Assembly: GCA_007693855.1 (NCBI GenBank)
Contig: RECU01000070.1
Coordinates: 1-52,663, forward strand
Source of the DNA: Gammaproteobacteria bacterium
GTDB lineage: Bacteria > Pseudomonadota > Gammaproteobacteria > Steroidobacterales > PWYM01
DNA length: 52,663 bases
Reading direction: 5' to 3'
In this document: in pieces, positions 1 through 8,688 of the stretch
Layout of the letters: every line of letters begins with the position of its first letter
How positions within the stretch are numbered: the first letter of the stretch is position 1
Notes under the pieces: generated by a model
Database searches by the model: none
What the model was told of the DNA's origin: nothing
What the model saw: only the letters and a program-made list of their open reading frames with translations
Translations under genes and position numbers: made by a program

Positions 1-245
1 GCGGCTACGGGGTCTGGACCGGCTACCCGGTCACCCGGGATGTCCGCAGCTACACTGAAGGCACGCTGCATATAGACCTGGTCGATCGCGCCCTGAACCA
101 GCTGGTCTGGGAGGGTGTCGCCGTGGGTCGGGTCACCCGCGCGGCCATGGATGACCCTCGGAGCGCCGTGGCCGATGGGGTGGCAGCCATCTTCCAGCGC
201 TACCCCTACCAGGCAGCTACAGGCCCGGCAGATAGTGATCGATGA
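1..245 (+). CDS. DUF4136 family protein, 3' part only
   Basis: The reading frame is open from base 3 to a TGA at 243-245 (80 residues); the 5' end lies outside the window. The fragment has the usual DUF4136 ending: a 'GTLHIDLVD' strand, then 'QLVWEGVA', then a short helix ending 'IFQRYP'. Complete family members are small envelope lipoproteins of unknown function, so a lipoprotein signal is expected upstream but cannot be seen. The stop lies 29 bases inside the 3' end of the convergent cyoE gene. The family call rests on remembered motif shape, and the function is unknown. Confidence 0.75.
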   Translation, partial: GYGVWTGYPVTRDVRSYTEGTLHIDLVDRALNQLVWEGVAVGRVTRAAMDDPRSAVADGVAAIFQRYPYQAATGPADSDR

Positions 246-1110
246 GCAGAAAGCTGAACAACGCCATCAGATAGGTGATGGAGTAATTGAAGGTTTTCAT
301 CGGCAGGTCCGGGCGCTCGGAGAGATACAGGGCCACGGCGTAATACAGGAACCCGCCGCCCAGGCCGAGTGCGCCGAACAGGTAGAACACCCCGCTCATG
401 TGGGTGAGCCATGGCAGCAGCGTGACCAGCACCAGCAGGATCGTGTAGAGCAGGATGTAGAGCCGCGTGAAGGGGATGCCGTGGGTCACAGGCAGCATCG
501 GAATGCCGACCTTGGCGTAGTCGTCGCGCCGCGCGATGGCCAGTGCCCAGAAATGCGGTGGCGTCCATACGAAGATGATCAGGAACAGCAGCAGGGCATG
601 GGGATCGACGCTGTTGGTGACCGCCACCCAGCCGAGTACCGGCGGTGCCGCGCCGGCCGCGCCGCCGATGACGATATTCTGGGGCGTGGCCCGTTTCAGA
701 AACACGGTGTAGATGATGGCGTAGCCGATCAGTGAGGCGAAGGTCAGGATCGCGGTCAGCGGATTGATCAGAACCGTGAGCACGACCATCGATGCCACCG
801 CGAGTGCGATCGCGAACACCACGGCCTGGCGCTCGCTGACATGGCCTGTCGGCAGCGGACGGTTACGCGTGCGGTCCATGATCGCATCGATGCGCGCATC
901 GAGCACATGATTGACCACGGCCGCGGAAGAGGCGGCCAGCCAGATCCCCAGGGTACCGAAGACCAGCGCGGTGACCGGCGGCAGTGCGGTGGTGGCCAGA
1001 AACATGCCGACGACCGCGGTGAACACGATCAGCGCAACCACCCGGGGCTTGCACAGCTCCAGGAAATCGGCGGCCCGCGGTGCGCGTGTCTCCTGGACCA
1101 GGGCGTTCAT
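217..1110 (-). CDS. cyoE: Protoheme IX farnesyltransferase (heme O synthase)
   Basis: Encodes 297 aa. It transfers farnesyl from FPP to heme B in the inner membrane, giving heme O, which CtaA turns into heme A for the aa3 oxidase. The UbiA-superfamily Asp-rich motif is visible at N67/D71/D75/D79 ('NHVLDARID'), followed by '[10 protein letters not shown]', and there are about eight or nine hydrophobic segments. The ATG at 1110 is chosen because it overlaps the ctaA stop as ATGA; the frame stays open upstream, but that stretch is the antisense shadow of ctaA. It is last in the SURF1-Sco-like-ctaA-cyoE unit. Its 3' end overlaps the convergent DUF4136 gene. Confidence 0.97.
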   Translation of the reverse strand: MNALVQETRAPRAADFLELCKPRVVALIVFTAVVGMFLATTALPPVTALVFGTLGIWLAASSAAVVNHVLDARIDAIMDRTRNRPLPTGHVSERQAVVFAIALAVASMVVLTVLINPLTAILTFASLIGYAIIYTVFLKRATPQNIVIGGAAGAAPPVLGWVAVTNSVDPHALLLFLIIFVWTPPHFWALAIARRDDYAKVGIPMLPVTHGIPFTRLYILLYTILLVLVTLLPWLTHMSGVFYLFGALGLGGGFLYYAVALYLSERPDLPMKTFNYSITYLMALFSFLLIDHYLPGL

Positions 1111-2171
1111 GCCGGCGCCGTACCCGTCGGCGCGGTCTCTGCCGGGGTTGATGTCGCTGGGGCTATGCTCACCGGCCTGCGCCGCAGCGTGAAGTTGAGG
1201 TTGATCACCGCCAGCAGCAGCAGCGCCGCCATGCCGTTGTGGGCCGTGGCAAGCCCCAGCGGCAGGCTGTAGAGCACAATCAGGATGCCAATGCTGACCT
1301 GGGCGACCAGCGCGGCGGTCATCAGCCAGGCGGCGCGATGGACCCTGGGGGAGTCGCTGCGTCGCAGCGCGGCCACCGCGAGCCACAGCAGCACGGCCGA
1401 GGCAACGACGGCGCCGATCCGGTGGGTCATGTGGATGGCGGTATTGGCTTCGCCATCGAGGATGCCGTGTTCGTAGTCGACCCCGAGACCGCGCCACATG
1501 ATGAAGGCCTCCTTGAAGTCCATGTCCGGCCACCACTGCGTCTGACAGGTGGGGAAATCAGGACAGGCCAGCGCCGCATAGTTGGTGCTGGTCCAGCCAC
1601 CGAGGGCGATCTGCACGACCAGCACGGCCAGGCCGGCCACCGCCAGCCGGCGCAGTCCCTGCCCTTCGCGGGGTGGCCGCGGCGTATGCCGAGCCATGCG
1701 CGCCAGCACGAACAGCCCGGCGAGCGTGGCCAGGCCGCCAAGCAGGTGGAGCATGACGATCAGCGGCTTGAGCAACAGGGTGACCGTCCACATCCCGAGC
1801 AGGGACTGGAAGATGATCAGCGCCAGCAGTGCCACGGGCAGCGCGACCGGCTGCTCCGGGTCTCGGCGGTTGACCACGGCGATCGCGGCCATCGCCAGCA
1901 CCATGAGCCCGAGGATGCCGGCAAGATAGCGGTGGATCATTTCCCGCCAGGCCGCACCGATGTCTACGGCACGATCGGGCCGGAACTGCTCCGCGCGGGC
2001 GAGCTGTTCTTCCGTCTGCGGGACTGTCAGCACCCCGTAACAGCCGGGCCAGTCGGGGCAGCCCAGGCCAGCGTCGGTCAGACGCACCCAGGCCCCGAGA
2101 ATGACGACGAAGAAACACACCACCGGGGCGGTGCGGGCGAGCGTGAAAAATGTATTGCGCATGGCGATCAT
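1107..2171 (-). CDS. ctaA: Heme A synthase (COX15/CtaA)
   Basis: Encodes 354 aa, a polytopic membrane protein that oxidises the heme O methyl group to formyl, giving heme A. Two periplasmic Cys pairs are present (C38/C44 in 'GCPDWPGC' and C203/C209 in 'ACPDFPTC'). Candidate heme-ligand histidines are H80 and H142. The length is normal for the proteobacterial type. The start at 2171 overlaps the preceding gene's stop as ATGA and its own stop overlaps the cyoE start, so translation is probably coupled. A second ATG three codons in (2162) is an alternative. Confidence 0.95.
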   Translation of the reverse strand: MIAMRNTFFTLARTAPVVCFFVVILGAWVRLTDAGLGCPDWPGCYGVLTVPQTEEQLARAEQFRPDRAVDIGAAWREMIHRYLAGILGLMVLAMAAIAVVNRRDPEQPVALPVALLALIIFQSLLGMWTVTLLLKPLIVMLHLLGGLATLAGLFVLARMARHTPRPPREGQGLRRLAVAGLAVLVVQIALGGWTSTNYAALACPDFPTCQTQWWPDMDFKEAFIMWRGLGVDYEHGILDGEANTAIHMTHRIGAVVASAVLLWLAVAALRRSDSPRVHRAAWLMTAALVAQVSIGILIVLYSLPLGLATAHNGMAALLLLAVINLNFTLRRRPVSIAPATSTPAETAPTGTAPA

Positions 2172-2815
2172 CCTATCCTTGACAGTCGCATCAGTCGCTT
2201 GAGGTCTTCATGAATGTCCTTCAGGGGCGTCCCTGCCGCGTAGGCCATCATGAGATTGCCGTTAGGGTCGACGATATAGACCCGCCCGGCGGCCATTAAT
2301 GCCGTCGGGTTTTCGCCACCGGGGAACGGGGCGAGCATCCGGGCGCGAGCGTCGTCCTCGTTGAGCGATGCGGCGATCAGCCCGGTGTGTTCGGTCTCGA
2401 GCCAGTGCCGGTCCGGCGTCGGTCCGGTGTAGAGCAGGACGCCGGTGACGCGGCTGCTCTCGCGCCCGAGGGCCAGGCGCAGCTGCCTGAGTTCAGTGAT
2501 CCGCGCCCGGCAGGCCTCATCGCAGGGGCCGGGGGCGAGGTAGAGCAGCGTCCAGGTGCGCTCAAGGAATGCGCCTGCCGTCTCCCCGCCGGTGGCCAGT
2601 GGCAGGTTCAGCTGCGGCAGCGGACGGGCCGGGTGGATCAGCTCGCCGCGCTGCACGCCCGAGTCCGGGCGCAGCTCCGTGAGGCCGTAATACCAGAGAA
2701 ACGACAGCCCCAGCGGCACAAAAAACAACGCCGCCAGGAACACGAACTTCCAGCGTTGGGTGCCTTGTCTATCAGCGTTCGAGCTTGCGTCCACGGAAAA
2801 ATCCCAGCCAGACAT
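2168..2815 (-). CDS. Sco-like membrane-anchored thioredoxin-fold protein
   Basis: Encodes 215 aa with one N-terminal membrane anchor (about residues 22-43) and a periplasmic thioredoxin-like domain. A CxxxC pair (C98/C102, 'CDEAC') sits where Sco proteins carry their copper cysteines, and 'VYIVDPNGNLMMAYA' matches the Sco C-terminal strand. The histidine that Sco proteins place just before that strand is missing ('TALMAAGRVYIV'). The position between SURF1 and ctaA points to a role in CuA or heme A assembly. The ATG overlaps the SURF1 3' end by 44 bases; a GTG at codon 8 (2794) would shorten the overlap. The family assignment is an inference. Confidence 0.75.
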   Translation of the reverse strand: MSGWDFSVDASSNADRQGTQRWKFVFLAALFFVPLGLSFLWYYGLTELRPDSGVQRGELIHPARPLPQLNLPLATGGETAGAFLERTWTLLYLAPGPCDEACRARITELRQLRLALGRESSRVTGVLLYTGPTPDRHWLETEHTGLIAASLNEDDARARMLAPFPGGENPTALMAAGRVYIVDPNGNLMMAYAAGTPLKDIHEDLKRLMRLSRIG

Positions 2816-3518
2816 AAATCACCAGCAGCACGGCTGCAAAGGCGAACCACTGCACCGCATAGCCCAGGTGGCGTTCAGGGGGCATGTTCACCACTTCCCA
2901 GCGCCGGCTGTAGCCCCCAGGCTGATCCGGCGCCAGCTGCACCTGCAGATCCGCCAGCGGCTCGCCGAAGGCTGCAGCCAACGTCACGTGTTCCGGGTAC
3001 AGGAATCGGCGCGGCCACGGGTCTCCGGGCGCGCCAGGGTCGTTGCCCCCGAGACGCAGCCCCGGACGCGGCAGCCGGTTCAACTGGCCTACGAGCTCAC
3101 GTCGCGTCTCATCGATCTCAAGCACCGGCAGCTCGCCACGCGGGCCCTCGGCCGCCAGCCAGCCACGGTTGACCAACACCATGCCACCGCCGTCTGGCCA
3201 GAACGGCGTCAGCACCTGGTAGCCGACCTGGCCATCCTGGGTCATATTATCCAGCAAAATCTGGCGCCCTGCCTCGTATCGACCGGTAAGCACCACCGTG
3301 CGGTAGCGCCAGAGAGGCTCAGGGAGGTCCGCTGCGGGCAGCGCGGTCAGCGTTTCCTCGCGGCCCCGCTCGGCGTCGGCGAGTATCGAGCGTTTCTCCT
3401 CGGCGCGCTGCAGTTGCCAGTAGCCGAGCGCCAGAAACGCCATGAGCCCCAGCACCGTGGCGGCGGTGGCCCAGCTCGGCGGTCGCGATGCACGCGCGTT
3501 ATACTGACGGTCAATCAC
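2772..3518 (-). CDS. SURF1 family cytochrome oxidase biogenesis protein
   Basis: Encodes 248 aa from a GTG start. It has the classic SURF1 layout: an N-terminal membrane segment followed by 'LGYWQLQRAEEK', a large periplasmic domain with 'VLVNRGWL', and a C-terminal membrane segment followed by the basic 'GFFRGRK'. SURF1 helps insert heme a into subunit I of the aa3 oxidase. It is the first gene of the ctaA-cyoE unit. The GTG lies only 9 bases from the divergent DUF2909 start codon, so the true start could be a few codons inside, but no convincing alternative is visible before the first membrane segment. Confidence 0.93.
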   Translation of the reverse strand: MIDRQYNARASRPPSWATAATVLGLMAFLALGYWQLQRAEEKRSILADAERGREETLTALPAADLPEPLWRYRTVVLTGRYEAGRQILLDNMTQDGQVGYQVLTPFWPDGGGMVLVNRGWLAAEGPRGELPVLEIDETRRELVGQLNRLPRPGLRLGGNDPGAPGDPWPRRFLYPEHVTLAAAFGEPLADLQVQLAPDQPGGYSRRWEVVNMPPERHLGYAVQWFAFAAVLLVIYVWLGFFRGRKLER

Positions 3519-3527
3519 GTTGCGGCA

Positions 3528-3731
3528 ATGCCCATGAAACTCATCATCCTGATCGTGTTCGCGGCGATCCTTGCCAGCCTCGCCCTGGCGTTGTTCCAGC
3601 TGGTCCGGGGCGGCGACTCCCGGAAGATGGCGAATGCGCTGACGGTGAGAATTTCGCTGTCGGTGCTGCTGTTTCTCGCCCTGTTCGCCGCCTGGGGCGC
3701 CGGGCTGATCCAGCCTGGCGGGTTCGGCTGA
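3528..3731 (+). CDS. Twin-transmembrane protein, DUF2909 family
   Basis: Encodes 67 aa with two hydrophobic helices ('LIILIVFAAILASLALALF' and 'ISLSVLLFLALFAAWGAGL') joined by a short basic loop 'RGGDSRKMANALTVR'. This is the DUF2909 pattern, a small inner-membrane protein regularly found with cox clusters, probably an oxidase assembly or accessory factor of unknown mechanism. A second ATG at 3534 (MKLI) is an equally good start. It is read against its neighbours and ends just before the bidirectional terminator at 3774-3808. A weak -10-like TATACT (3500-3505) lies upstream, inside the SURF1 5' end. Confidence 0.85.
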   Translation: MPMKLIILIVFAAILASLALALFQLVRGGDSRKMANALTVRISLSVLLFLALFAAWGAGLIQPGGFG

Positions 3732-3773
3732 CGCGGTTGCGCCGCTGCTGACGCCTCAACGGCTGGGTGTGTA

Positions 3774-3808
3774 GACGAAAAAGGCGCGGATTCCGCGCCT
3801 TTTTCGTC
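3774..3808. terminator. Bidirectional rho-independent terminator
   Basis: A perfect 16-bp stem with a 3-base loop (ATT). The arms start with GACGAAAAAGGCGCGG and end in CTTTTTCGTC, so there is an A-tract on one side and a T-tract on the other. It lies between two convergent genes, DUF2909 (plus) and ctaE (minus), and can end transcription from both. It also separates the ctaC-ctaE operon from the SURF1-cyoE unit. Confidence 0.92.
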
Positions 3809-3843
3809 ACGCCGGGCGTGCTCTCCCACCCGTGCGCCGGGTC

Positions 3844-4707
3844 TCAGAACCAGTAGACGAACAGGTAGAGCCCCAGCCACACCACGTCGACAAAGTGCCA
3901 GTACCATGCCGTCGCCTCGAATCCGAAGTGCTGCTTCGGCGTGAAATGCCCCTTGAGACAGCGCAGCCAGATCACCACCAGCATCAACGCGCCAAGGGCG
4001 ACATGAAAACCGTGGAAACCCGTCAGCATGAAGAAGGTCGACCCGTAGATGCCGGTATCCAGCCGCAGGTTGTAGTCGCGGTAGAGTTCCACGTATTCGT
4101 AGGCCTGCAGGCCGAGGAAGATGAAGCCGAGCAGCCAGGTGGCGCCGAGAAATGTCAGGAGCGTGTTGCGCTTGTTGTCGCGCAGCGCGTGGTGGGCGAT
4201 CGTCAGGGTGACGCCCGAGGTCAGCAGGATGGCTGTATTGATCGCGGGCAGTCCGAGCGGGCCGATCGGCGTGAAGTCGCCGCCCACGCCGGCGGGGCCG
4301 TCGGTGGGCCAGCCGGCCTCGAAGCCTTCCCATAGCAGCAGGTTGGTGAACAAGCCGACGCCCTCACCCCCGAGCCACGGCACGGACAGCGTCCGGGCAT
4401 AGAACAGCGCACCGAAGAACGCGGCAAAGAACATCACTTCCGAGAAAATGAACCAGATCATCCCCTGGCGGAAGGACCGATCGACTTGAGCCGAGTAATA
4501 CCCGGCTACGCTTTCGCGGATGACGTCGCGGAACCAGCCGAAGAACATGAACAGCACAATCGCCAGGCCAATGAACGCCGGCCAGCCAAAACCGCTGCCG
4601 TTCAGCGCATTGGCGGCGCCGAGCATGAGCACGAACAGCCCAACGGAGCCGACGATCGGCCACCAGCTGCCATGCGGGACGTAATACTTGCCGGGTGCGT
4701 GAGCCAT
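3844..4707 (-). CDS. ctaE: Cytochrome c oxidase subunit III
   Basis: Encodes 287 aa, a seven-helix COX3 protein. It stabilises the heme-copper core of the aa3 oxidase and lines the proton and oxygen entry paths. The family signature 'FIFSEVMFFAAFFGALFYA' carries the conserved membrane Glu, and 'FHGFHV' and the C-terminal 'WYWHFVDVVWL' are also present. It starts 30 bases after ctaG and is the last gene of the oxidase operon, directly before the strong terminator. Confidence 0.97.
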   Translation of the reverse strand: MAHAPGKYYVPHGSWWPIVGSVGLFVLMLGAANALNGSGFGWPAFIGLAIVLFMFFGWFRDVIRESVAGYYSAQVDRSFRQGMIWFIFSEVMFFAAFFGALFYARTLSVPWLGGEGVGLFTNLLLWEGFEAGWPTDGPAGVGGDFTPIGPLGLPAINTAILLTSGVTLTIAHHALRDNKRNTLLTFLGATWLLGFIFLGLQAYEYVELYRDYNLRLDTGIYGSTFFMLTGFHGFHVALGALMLVVIWLRCLKGHFTPKQHFGFEATAWYWHFVDVVWLGLYLFVYWF

Positions 4708-4737
4708 GATTACCTCGAAGCCTTTTCGGTCTGGTTT

Positions 4738-5310
4738 TTAATTGGTCCGGCCAGCCACCGTCTGGCCTGCGAAAAACGTATAGGACAGCGTGACCCGGTC
4801 CACGTGGCGCGGCAGATTCGGGTCGATGATGAACACCACGGGCATGTCGCGCTCCTCGTCGGGATGGAACGCCTGGGGCGTGAAGCAGAAGCATTCGGTT
4901 TTCTGGAAGTGCCGCGCGGCGGAGCCGGGCGCGACACTGGGCACGGCGTGGCCGGTGAGCTCGCCGCTGGTGCGGTTGCGCGCGACATAGTGCGTCTGGT
5001 AAAGCCTGCCCGGATGGACTTCCATGGTCGTCACGGCGGGCTCGAAATCCCAGGGCGCGAACCCTCCGAGTGTGGCCACGAACTCGACGGTGACGGTCCG
5101 GGACTCATCGGGACGTTCAACCACCACGGCGGCCTCGGTGTTGGTCCGGCCACCGAAGCCGGTGACTTCGCAGAACACGTCGTAAAGCGGCACCAGCGCG
5201 AACCCGAAGGCGAACATGCCGCCCGCCATCAGCAACAGCTTGCCGACCAGTGAACGATGACCACTGGTGGTGGCCTGCTCGTCAGTTTTAACTTCAGGTC
5301 GTTCGCTCAT
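4738..5310 (-). CDS. ctaG: Cytochrome c oxidase assembly protein CtaG/Cox11
   Basis: Encodes 190 aa. It delivers copper to the CuB site of subunit I. There is one membrane anchor (about residues 21-41) followed by '[14 protein letters not shown]' and a periplasmic immunoglobulin-like domain. The copper-binding motif CFCF is at residues 140-143, and the third Cys (C47) is present. The gene starts 3 bases after the stop of the small ORF that precedes it, as in many proteobacterial cox operons. Confidence 0.97.
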   Translation of the reverse strand: MSERPEVKTDEQATTSGHRSLVGKLLLMAGGMFAFGFALVPLYDVFCEVTGFGGRTNTEAAVVVERPDESRTVTVEFVATLGGFAPWDFEPAVTTMEVHPGRLYQTHYVARNRTSGELTGHAVPSVAPGSAARHFQKTECFCFTPQAFHPDEERDMPVVFIIDPNLPRHVDRVTLSYTFFAGQTVAGRTN

Positions 5311-5313
5311 GAG

Positions 5314-5433
5314 CTACTCCACTGCGCGGGTGACGGCCATCACGATGAAAGTGAGGTAGAAGGCGAGGGCCAGCGCGCCGAGCACCAGCGCGCTGGCAAC
5401 GACCCGGCGCCGCCTGTCCGGATCGGCCGCCAT
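5314..5433 (-). CDS. Small membrane protein between ctaD and ctaG (oxidase small assembly protein-like)
   Basis: Encodes 39 aa: a basic N-terminus (MAADPDRRRRVVAS), one hydrophobic helix (about residues 15-33) and a short polar tail ending AVE. The ATG at 5433 follows the ctaD stop by one base and the TAG lies three bases before the ctaG ATG, so the gap between ctaD and ctaG is filled exactly. Small single-helix proteins at this place are annotated in other proteobacteria as cytochrome oxidase small assembly proteins. Function is inferred from position only. Confidence 0.7.
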   Translation of the reverse strand: MAADPDRRRRVVASALVLGALALAFYLTFIVMAVTRAVE

Positions 5434-5434
5434 C

Positions 5435-7018
5435 TCACTTGACCTGCGGGGCCTCGTCGAAGGTGTGGTGTGGTGCCGGCGAGGGTACCGTCCACTCCAG
5501 ACCCTTCGGCGAATCCCAGACTTCCGCGGTCGCCTTGGCGCCGCCGCGGATGGCCTTGAAGATGATGTAGACGAACATCAGCTGTGACAGCCCGAAAATG
5601 AAGGCGCCGATGCTGGACATCATGTTGAAATTCGCAAACTGGGTGGCGTAGTCGGGAATGCGTCGCGGCATGCCGGCAAGACCGAGGAAGTGTTGCGGGA
5701 AGAAGGTGACGTTGACGCCGATCACCGACAGCCAGAAATGGATCTTGCCAAGCGTCTCGTCGTACATGTGGCCGGTCCACTTCGGGAGCCAGTAGTACAC
5801 CCCCGCCATGATGGCGAAGACCGCACCCGGCACCAGTACGTAGTGGAAGTGCGCCACCACGAAGTAGGAGTCGTGGTACTGGTAGTCGGCAGGCACGATC
5901 GAGAGCATCAGCCCGGAGAACCCGCCGATGGTGAACAGGAACAGGAAGGCGATGGCGAACAGCATCGGGGTCTCGAATGTCATCGCACCGCGCCACATGG
6001 TGGCTGTCCAGTTGAACACCTTCACCCCGGTCGGCACCGCGATCAGCATGGTGGCGAACATGAAGAACAGCTGTCCGGCCAGCGGCATGCCGACCGTGAA
6101 CATGTGGTGAGCCCAGACGATGAACGACAGAAACGCGATCGAGGCGGTGGCATAGACCATCGCGTCATAGCCGAACAGCGGCTTGCGCGCGAAGGTCGGA
6201 ATGATCTCGGAGATGATGCCGAAGGCCGGGAGGATCATGATGTAGACCTCCGGGTGGCCGAAGAACCAGAAGATATGCTGGTACATGACCGGGTCACCAC
6301 CGCCGGCGGCGTGGAAGAAGGTGGTGCCGAAGAACTGGTCGGTCAGCAGCATGGTGACTGCGCCTGCGAGCACCGGCATCACGGCGATCAGCAGATAGGC
6401 GGTGATCAGCCAGGTCCAGGTGAACAGCGGCATCTTCAGCAGGGTCATGCCCGGGGCGCGCATGTTCATGATGGTGACGACCACGTTGATCGCGCCCATG
6501 ATCGACGAGATCCCCATCAGGTGAATCGCCAGGATCACGAAGGGCAGCGCGTCGCCGGTCTGTTGCACCAGCGGCGGGTACAGTGTCCAGCCGCTGGCGG
6601 GGCCACCCCCGGGCATGAACAGCGTCGACAGCAGCAGCGTGAAGGCGAACGGCAGAATCCAGAACGAGAAATTGTTCATGCGCGGCAGCGCCATGTCCGG
6701 CGCGCCGATCTGCAATGGAATCATCCAGTTGGCCAGGCCCACAAAGGCCGGCATGACCGCGCCGAAAATCATGATCAGCGCGTGCATGGTGGTCATCTGG
6801 TTGAAGAATTCCGGCTGCACATACTGCAGGCCCGGCTGGAACAGTTCGAGGCGGATGATCAGCGCCATCGCACCGCCAACAAAGAACATCAGCAGCGCGA
6901 ACAGCAGGTACATCGTGCCGATGTCTTTGTGATTGGTCGTGGTCAGCCAGCGTACGAGTCCTTTCGGTGCCTCGTGGTGGTCATCGTGTGCCGGTGCTTG
7001 GGTGACGGTATTGCTCAT
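5435..7018 (-). CDS. ctaD: Cytochrome c oxidase subunit I
   Basis: Encodes 527 aa, the catalytic heme-copper subunit that reduces oxygen and pumps protons. Diagnostic segments are 'TTMHALIMIFGAVMP' (heme a ligand), 'FFGHPEVYIMILPAFG' (CuB His and cross-linked Tyr), 'WAHHMFTVG' (CuB histidines) and 'VVAHFHYVL' (heme a3 and heme a ligands). The ATG at 7018 is preferred over one five codons upstream because GGAG lies at good spacing before it. The His/Asp-rich N-terminus is short. It forms an operon with ctaC upstream and the small ORF, ctaG and ctaE downstream. Confidence 0.98.
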   Translation of the reverse strand: MSNTVTQAPAHDDHHEAPKGLVRWLTTTNHKDIGTMYLLFALLMFFVGGAMALIIRLELFQPGLQYVQPEFFNQMTTMHALIMIFGAVMPAFVGLANWMIPLQIGAPDMALPRMNNFSFWILPFAFTLLLSTLFMPGGGPASGWTLYPPLVQQTGDALPFVILAIHLMGISSIMGAINVVVTIMNMRAPGMTLLKMPLFTWTWLITAYLLIAVMPVLAGAVTMLLTDQFFGTTFFHAAGGGDPVMYQHIFWFFGHPEVYIMILPAFGIISEIIPTFARKPLFGYDAMVYATASIAFLSFIVWAHHMFTVGMPLAGQLFFMFATMLIAVPTGVKVFNWTATMWRGAMTFETPMLFAIAFLFLFTIGGFSGLMLSIVPADYQYHDSYFVVAHFHYVLVPGAVFAIMAGVYYWLPKWTGHMYDETLGKIHFWLSVIGVNVTFFPQHFLGLAGMPRRIPDYATQFANFNMMSSIGAFIFGLSQLMFVYIIFKAIRGGAKATAEVWDSPKGLEWTVPSPAPHHTFDEAPQVK

Positions 7019-7094
7019 TGCTGCTATCTCCATGTCGCGGGCCGGATCGGCCGCGAACTCACGTCCCTGTCAGGCTGCTGCAGATTCGGACTCG

Positions 7095-7937
7095 CTAGCG
7101 GTTCGTCGAGGCCACCGGGCGGTCGCCGAGCTCGCCGCGCTGCGCGGCCAGCCAGGCCTGGTAGTCTTCCTGGCTTTTCACTTCCACGACAATCGGCATG
7201 AACCCGTGATCACGGCCGCAGAGCTCGGCGCACTGGCCACGGAACACGCCGGTTTCATTCGCCTGGAACCAGACCTCATTGATGAAGCCCGGGATGGCGT
7301 CCTTCTTGACCGCGAAATCGGGGACCCACCAGGCGTGGATGACGTCGCCGGCGGTCAGCAGCAGGCGCACCTTGGCATCGACGGGGACGACCATGCGGTT
7401 GTCCACTTCCAGCAGGTAGTTTTCCACGCTGAAGGGGTCGATGCCCGAGCCCAGCTGGCGCGCCCGGTCGCTGTCCCGGTGCAGGCGGCTGAAAAAGCGC
7501 ACGTCCTCGTCGAGATACTCGTATTCCCACAGCCACTGGTAGCCGGTGACCTTGATGGTCAGGTCCGAGCCGCTGGTATCTTCCATGCGCACCAGGGTTT
7601 CGGTGGCGGGGATCGCCATGCCGATCAGGATGAACACCGGGACGATCGTCCACACCACCTCGACCTTGGTGCTGTGCGAGAACTTGGCCGGCTCGACCCC
7701 GAGTGATTTCCGGTGGCGGAAGATCGAGTAGATCATGGCGGAAAAGACGATCACGCCAATCACGATGCAGATCCACAGGATCGTCATGTGCAGGCGATAG
7801 ACATCGGCACTGATGTCGGTGACGCCGATGGGCATGTTCAGCTGCCAGTCGTTCGCCAGCGTGGCCGCGGGCGCGAGAGTGGCTGCCAGGGCGGTCATTG
7901 CGGCCGCCAGGCCGCGGCGGAAAGTTGCTGTGAGCAT
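7095..7937 (-). CDS. ctaC: Cytochrome c oxidase subunit II
   Basis: Encodes 280 aa from the ATG at 7937. A signal-like N-terminus ends near 'ATLA|NDWQL', two membrane helices follow (about residues 48-72 and 94-113), and a periplasmic cupredoxin domain completes the protein. All CuA ligands are present: H201 ('HAWWVPDF'), C236, C240, H244 and M247 ('CAELCGRDHGFM'), with E238. There is no C-terminal cytochrome c domain, so this is the aa3 rather than the caa3 type. An ATG at 8030 in the same frame would add a Pro/Arg-rich stretch with no signal-peptide character. Confidence 0.96.
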   Translation of the reverse strand: MLTATFRRGLAAAMTALAATLAPAATLANDWQLNMPIGVTDISADVYRLHMTILWICIVIGVIVFSAMIYSIFRHRKSLGVEPAKFSHSTKVEVVWTIVPVFILIGMAIPATETLVRMEDTSGSDLTIKVTGYQWLWEYEYLDEDVRFFSRLHRDSDRARQLGSGIDPFSVENYLLEVDNRMVVPVDAKVRLLLTAGDVIHAWWVPDFAVKKDAIPGFINEVWFQANETGVFRGQCAELCGRDHGFMPIVVEVKSQEDYQAWLAAQRGELGDRPVASTNR

Positions 7938-8036
7938 CCTCGTGAATCTCTCTGCTGAGGTGTCGCGGGGCTGTTCCATTCGCCCCGGGCTGGGCCGTGG
8001 GCGCCTTGGAGGCGCCGACGCGGCCGGCATTGTATA

Positions 8037-8516
8037 TCAAAGCCCTGCGGGCTTCCCGTGCACCACGCCACTTCCCTGGGCCAGAAGTTCGGCCAGGCGT
8101 ACCTGCAGGCTGGCCCGCTCGTCATCGGTGAGAAAATCGCCGATCTCACAGCTGCGGCCGTGACCGCGCAGCACCAGGCGACTGGGGTGATGGCGATGTT
8201 CCGAGGGCTCCAGCCGGGCCTGCGTCCAGCTGCGCGGGAATTCCATGCGCTGGTGGCCATTCAGACGATACTTCTCAACGACAATGCGCTGTGGCTCCAG
8301 CAGCAGTGTGTCCCGCTGACGGGATTTGCGCATGCTGTGCCAGAGCGCCCAGCCCAGCAGGCCCAGCTCCAGTCCGGCAAACGGCAGAATCGGCCAGTAG
8401 CCCTGGGCGACGAATACCAGGGCAATGAACAGCGAGGCGCCGGCAATAGAGCCGAAAAAAATCGCCGCAGTCTGCCAGGACAGCGAGCCATTGGGGACGA
8501 GTTCTATACGGTGCAC
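8037..8516 (-). CDS. DUF2244 domain membrane protein
   Basis: Encodes 159 aa with a helical hairpin (about residues 18-58) followed by a soluble domain with 'DTLLLEPQRIVVEK' and a 'RLVLRGHGRSCEIGDFL' stretch. This matches DUF2244, an uncharacterised family often found next to cytochrome oxidase genes. The GTG at 8516 is chosen because GGA lies 7-8 bases upstream; a TTG two codons earlier has poor spacing. It is probably the first gene of the ctaC-ctaE operon, with ctaC 99 bases downstream. A small hairpin (AAGCCC/GGGCTT) covers its stop. Confidence 0.85.
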   Translation of the reverse strand: MHRIELVPNGSLSWQTAAIFFGSIAGASLFIALVFVAQGYWPILPFAGLELGLLGWALWHSMRKSRQRDTLLLEPQRIVVEKYRLNGHQRMEFPRSWTQARLEPSEHRHHPSRLVLRGHGRSCEIGDFLTDDERASLQVRLAELLAQGSGVVHGKPAGL

Positions 8517-8569
8517 AGACAATTCCGTTTGTCTCCGCGGCGGCCCGGAATGCCATGGCCATTGGCATA

Positions 8570-8598
8570 AATCTAACCGATTCCGGGGGTGCGCGCAA
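8570..8598 (-). promoter_or_regulatory. Candidate sigma-70 promoter for the oxidase operon
   Basis: Read on the minus strand: TTGCGC (-35), a 17-base spacer and TAGATT (-10), about 55 bases before the DUF2244 start. An interrupted TGCCA...TGGCA palindrome overlaps the predicted transcription start (8551-8567) and might be an operator. This is inferred from consensus matching only. Confidence 0.4.
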
Positions 8599-8688
8599 AC
8601 TGACCACCAGCCGGATAACCTACGTTGAAACAGATATTTGCATCACTCTGGCGAGACGCTATATCAGCACTGGCGGCCAGCAGACGTC

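Noticed and set aside
7938-8030. N-terminal extension of ctaC to the ATG at 8030
   Set aside because: The added residues are Pro/Arg-rich and would precede an already complete signal peptide.
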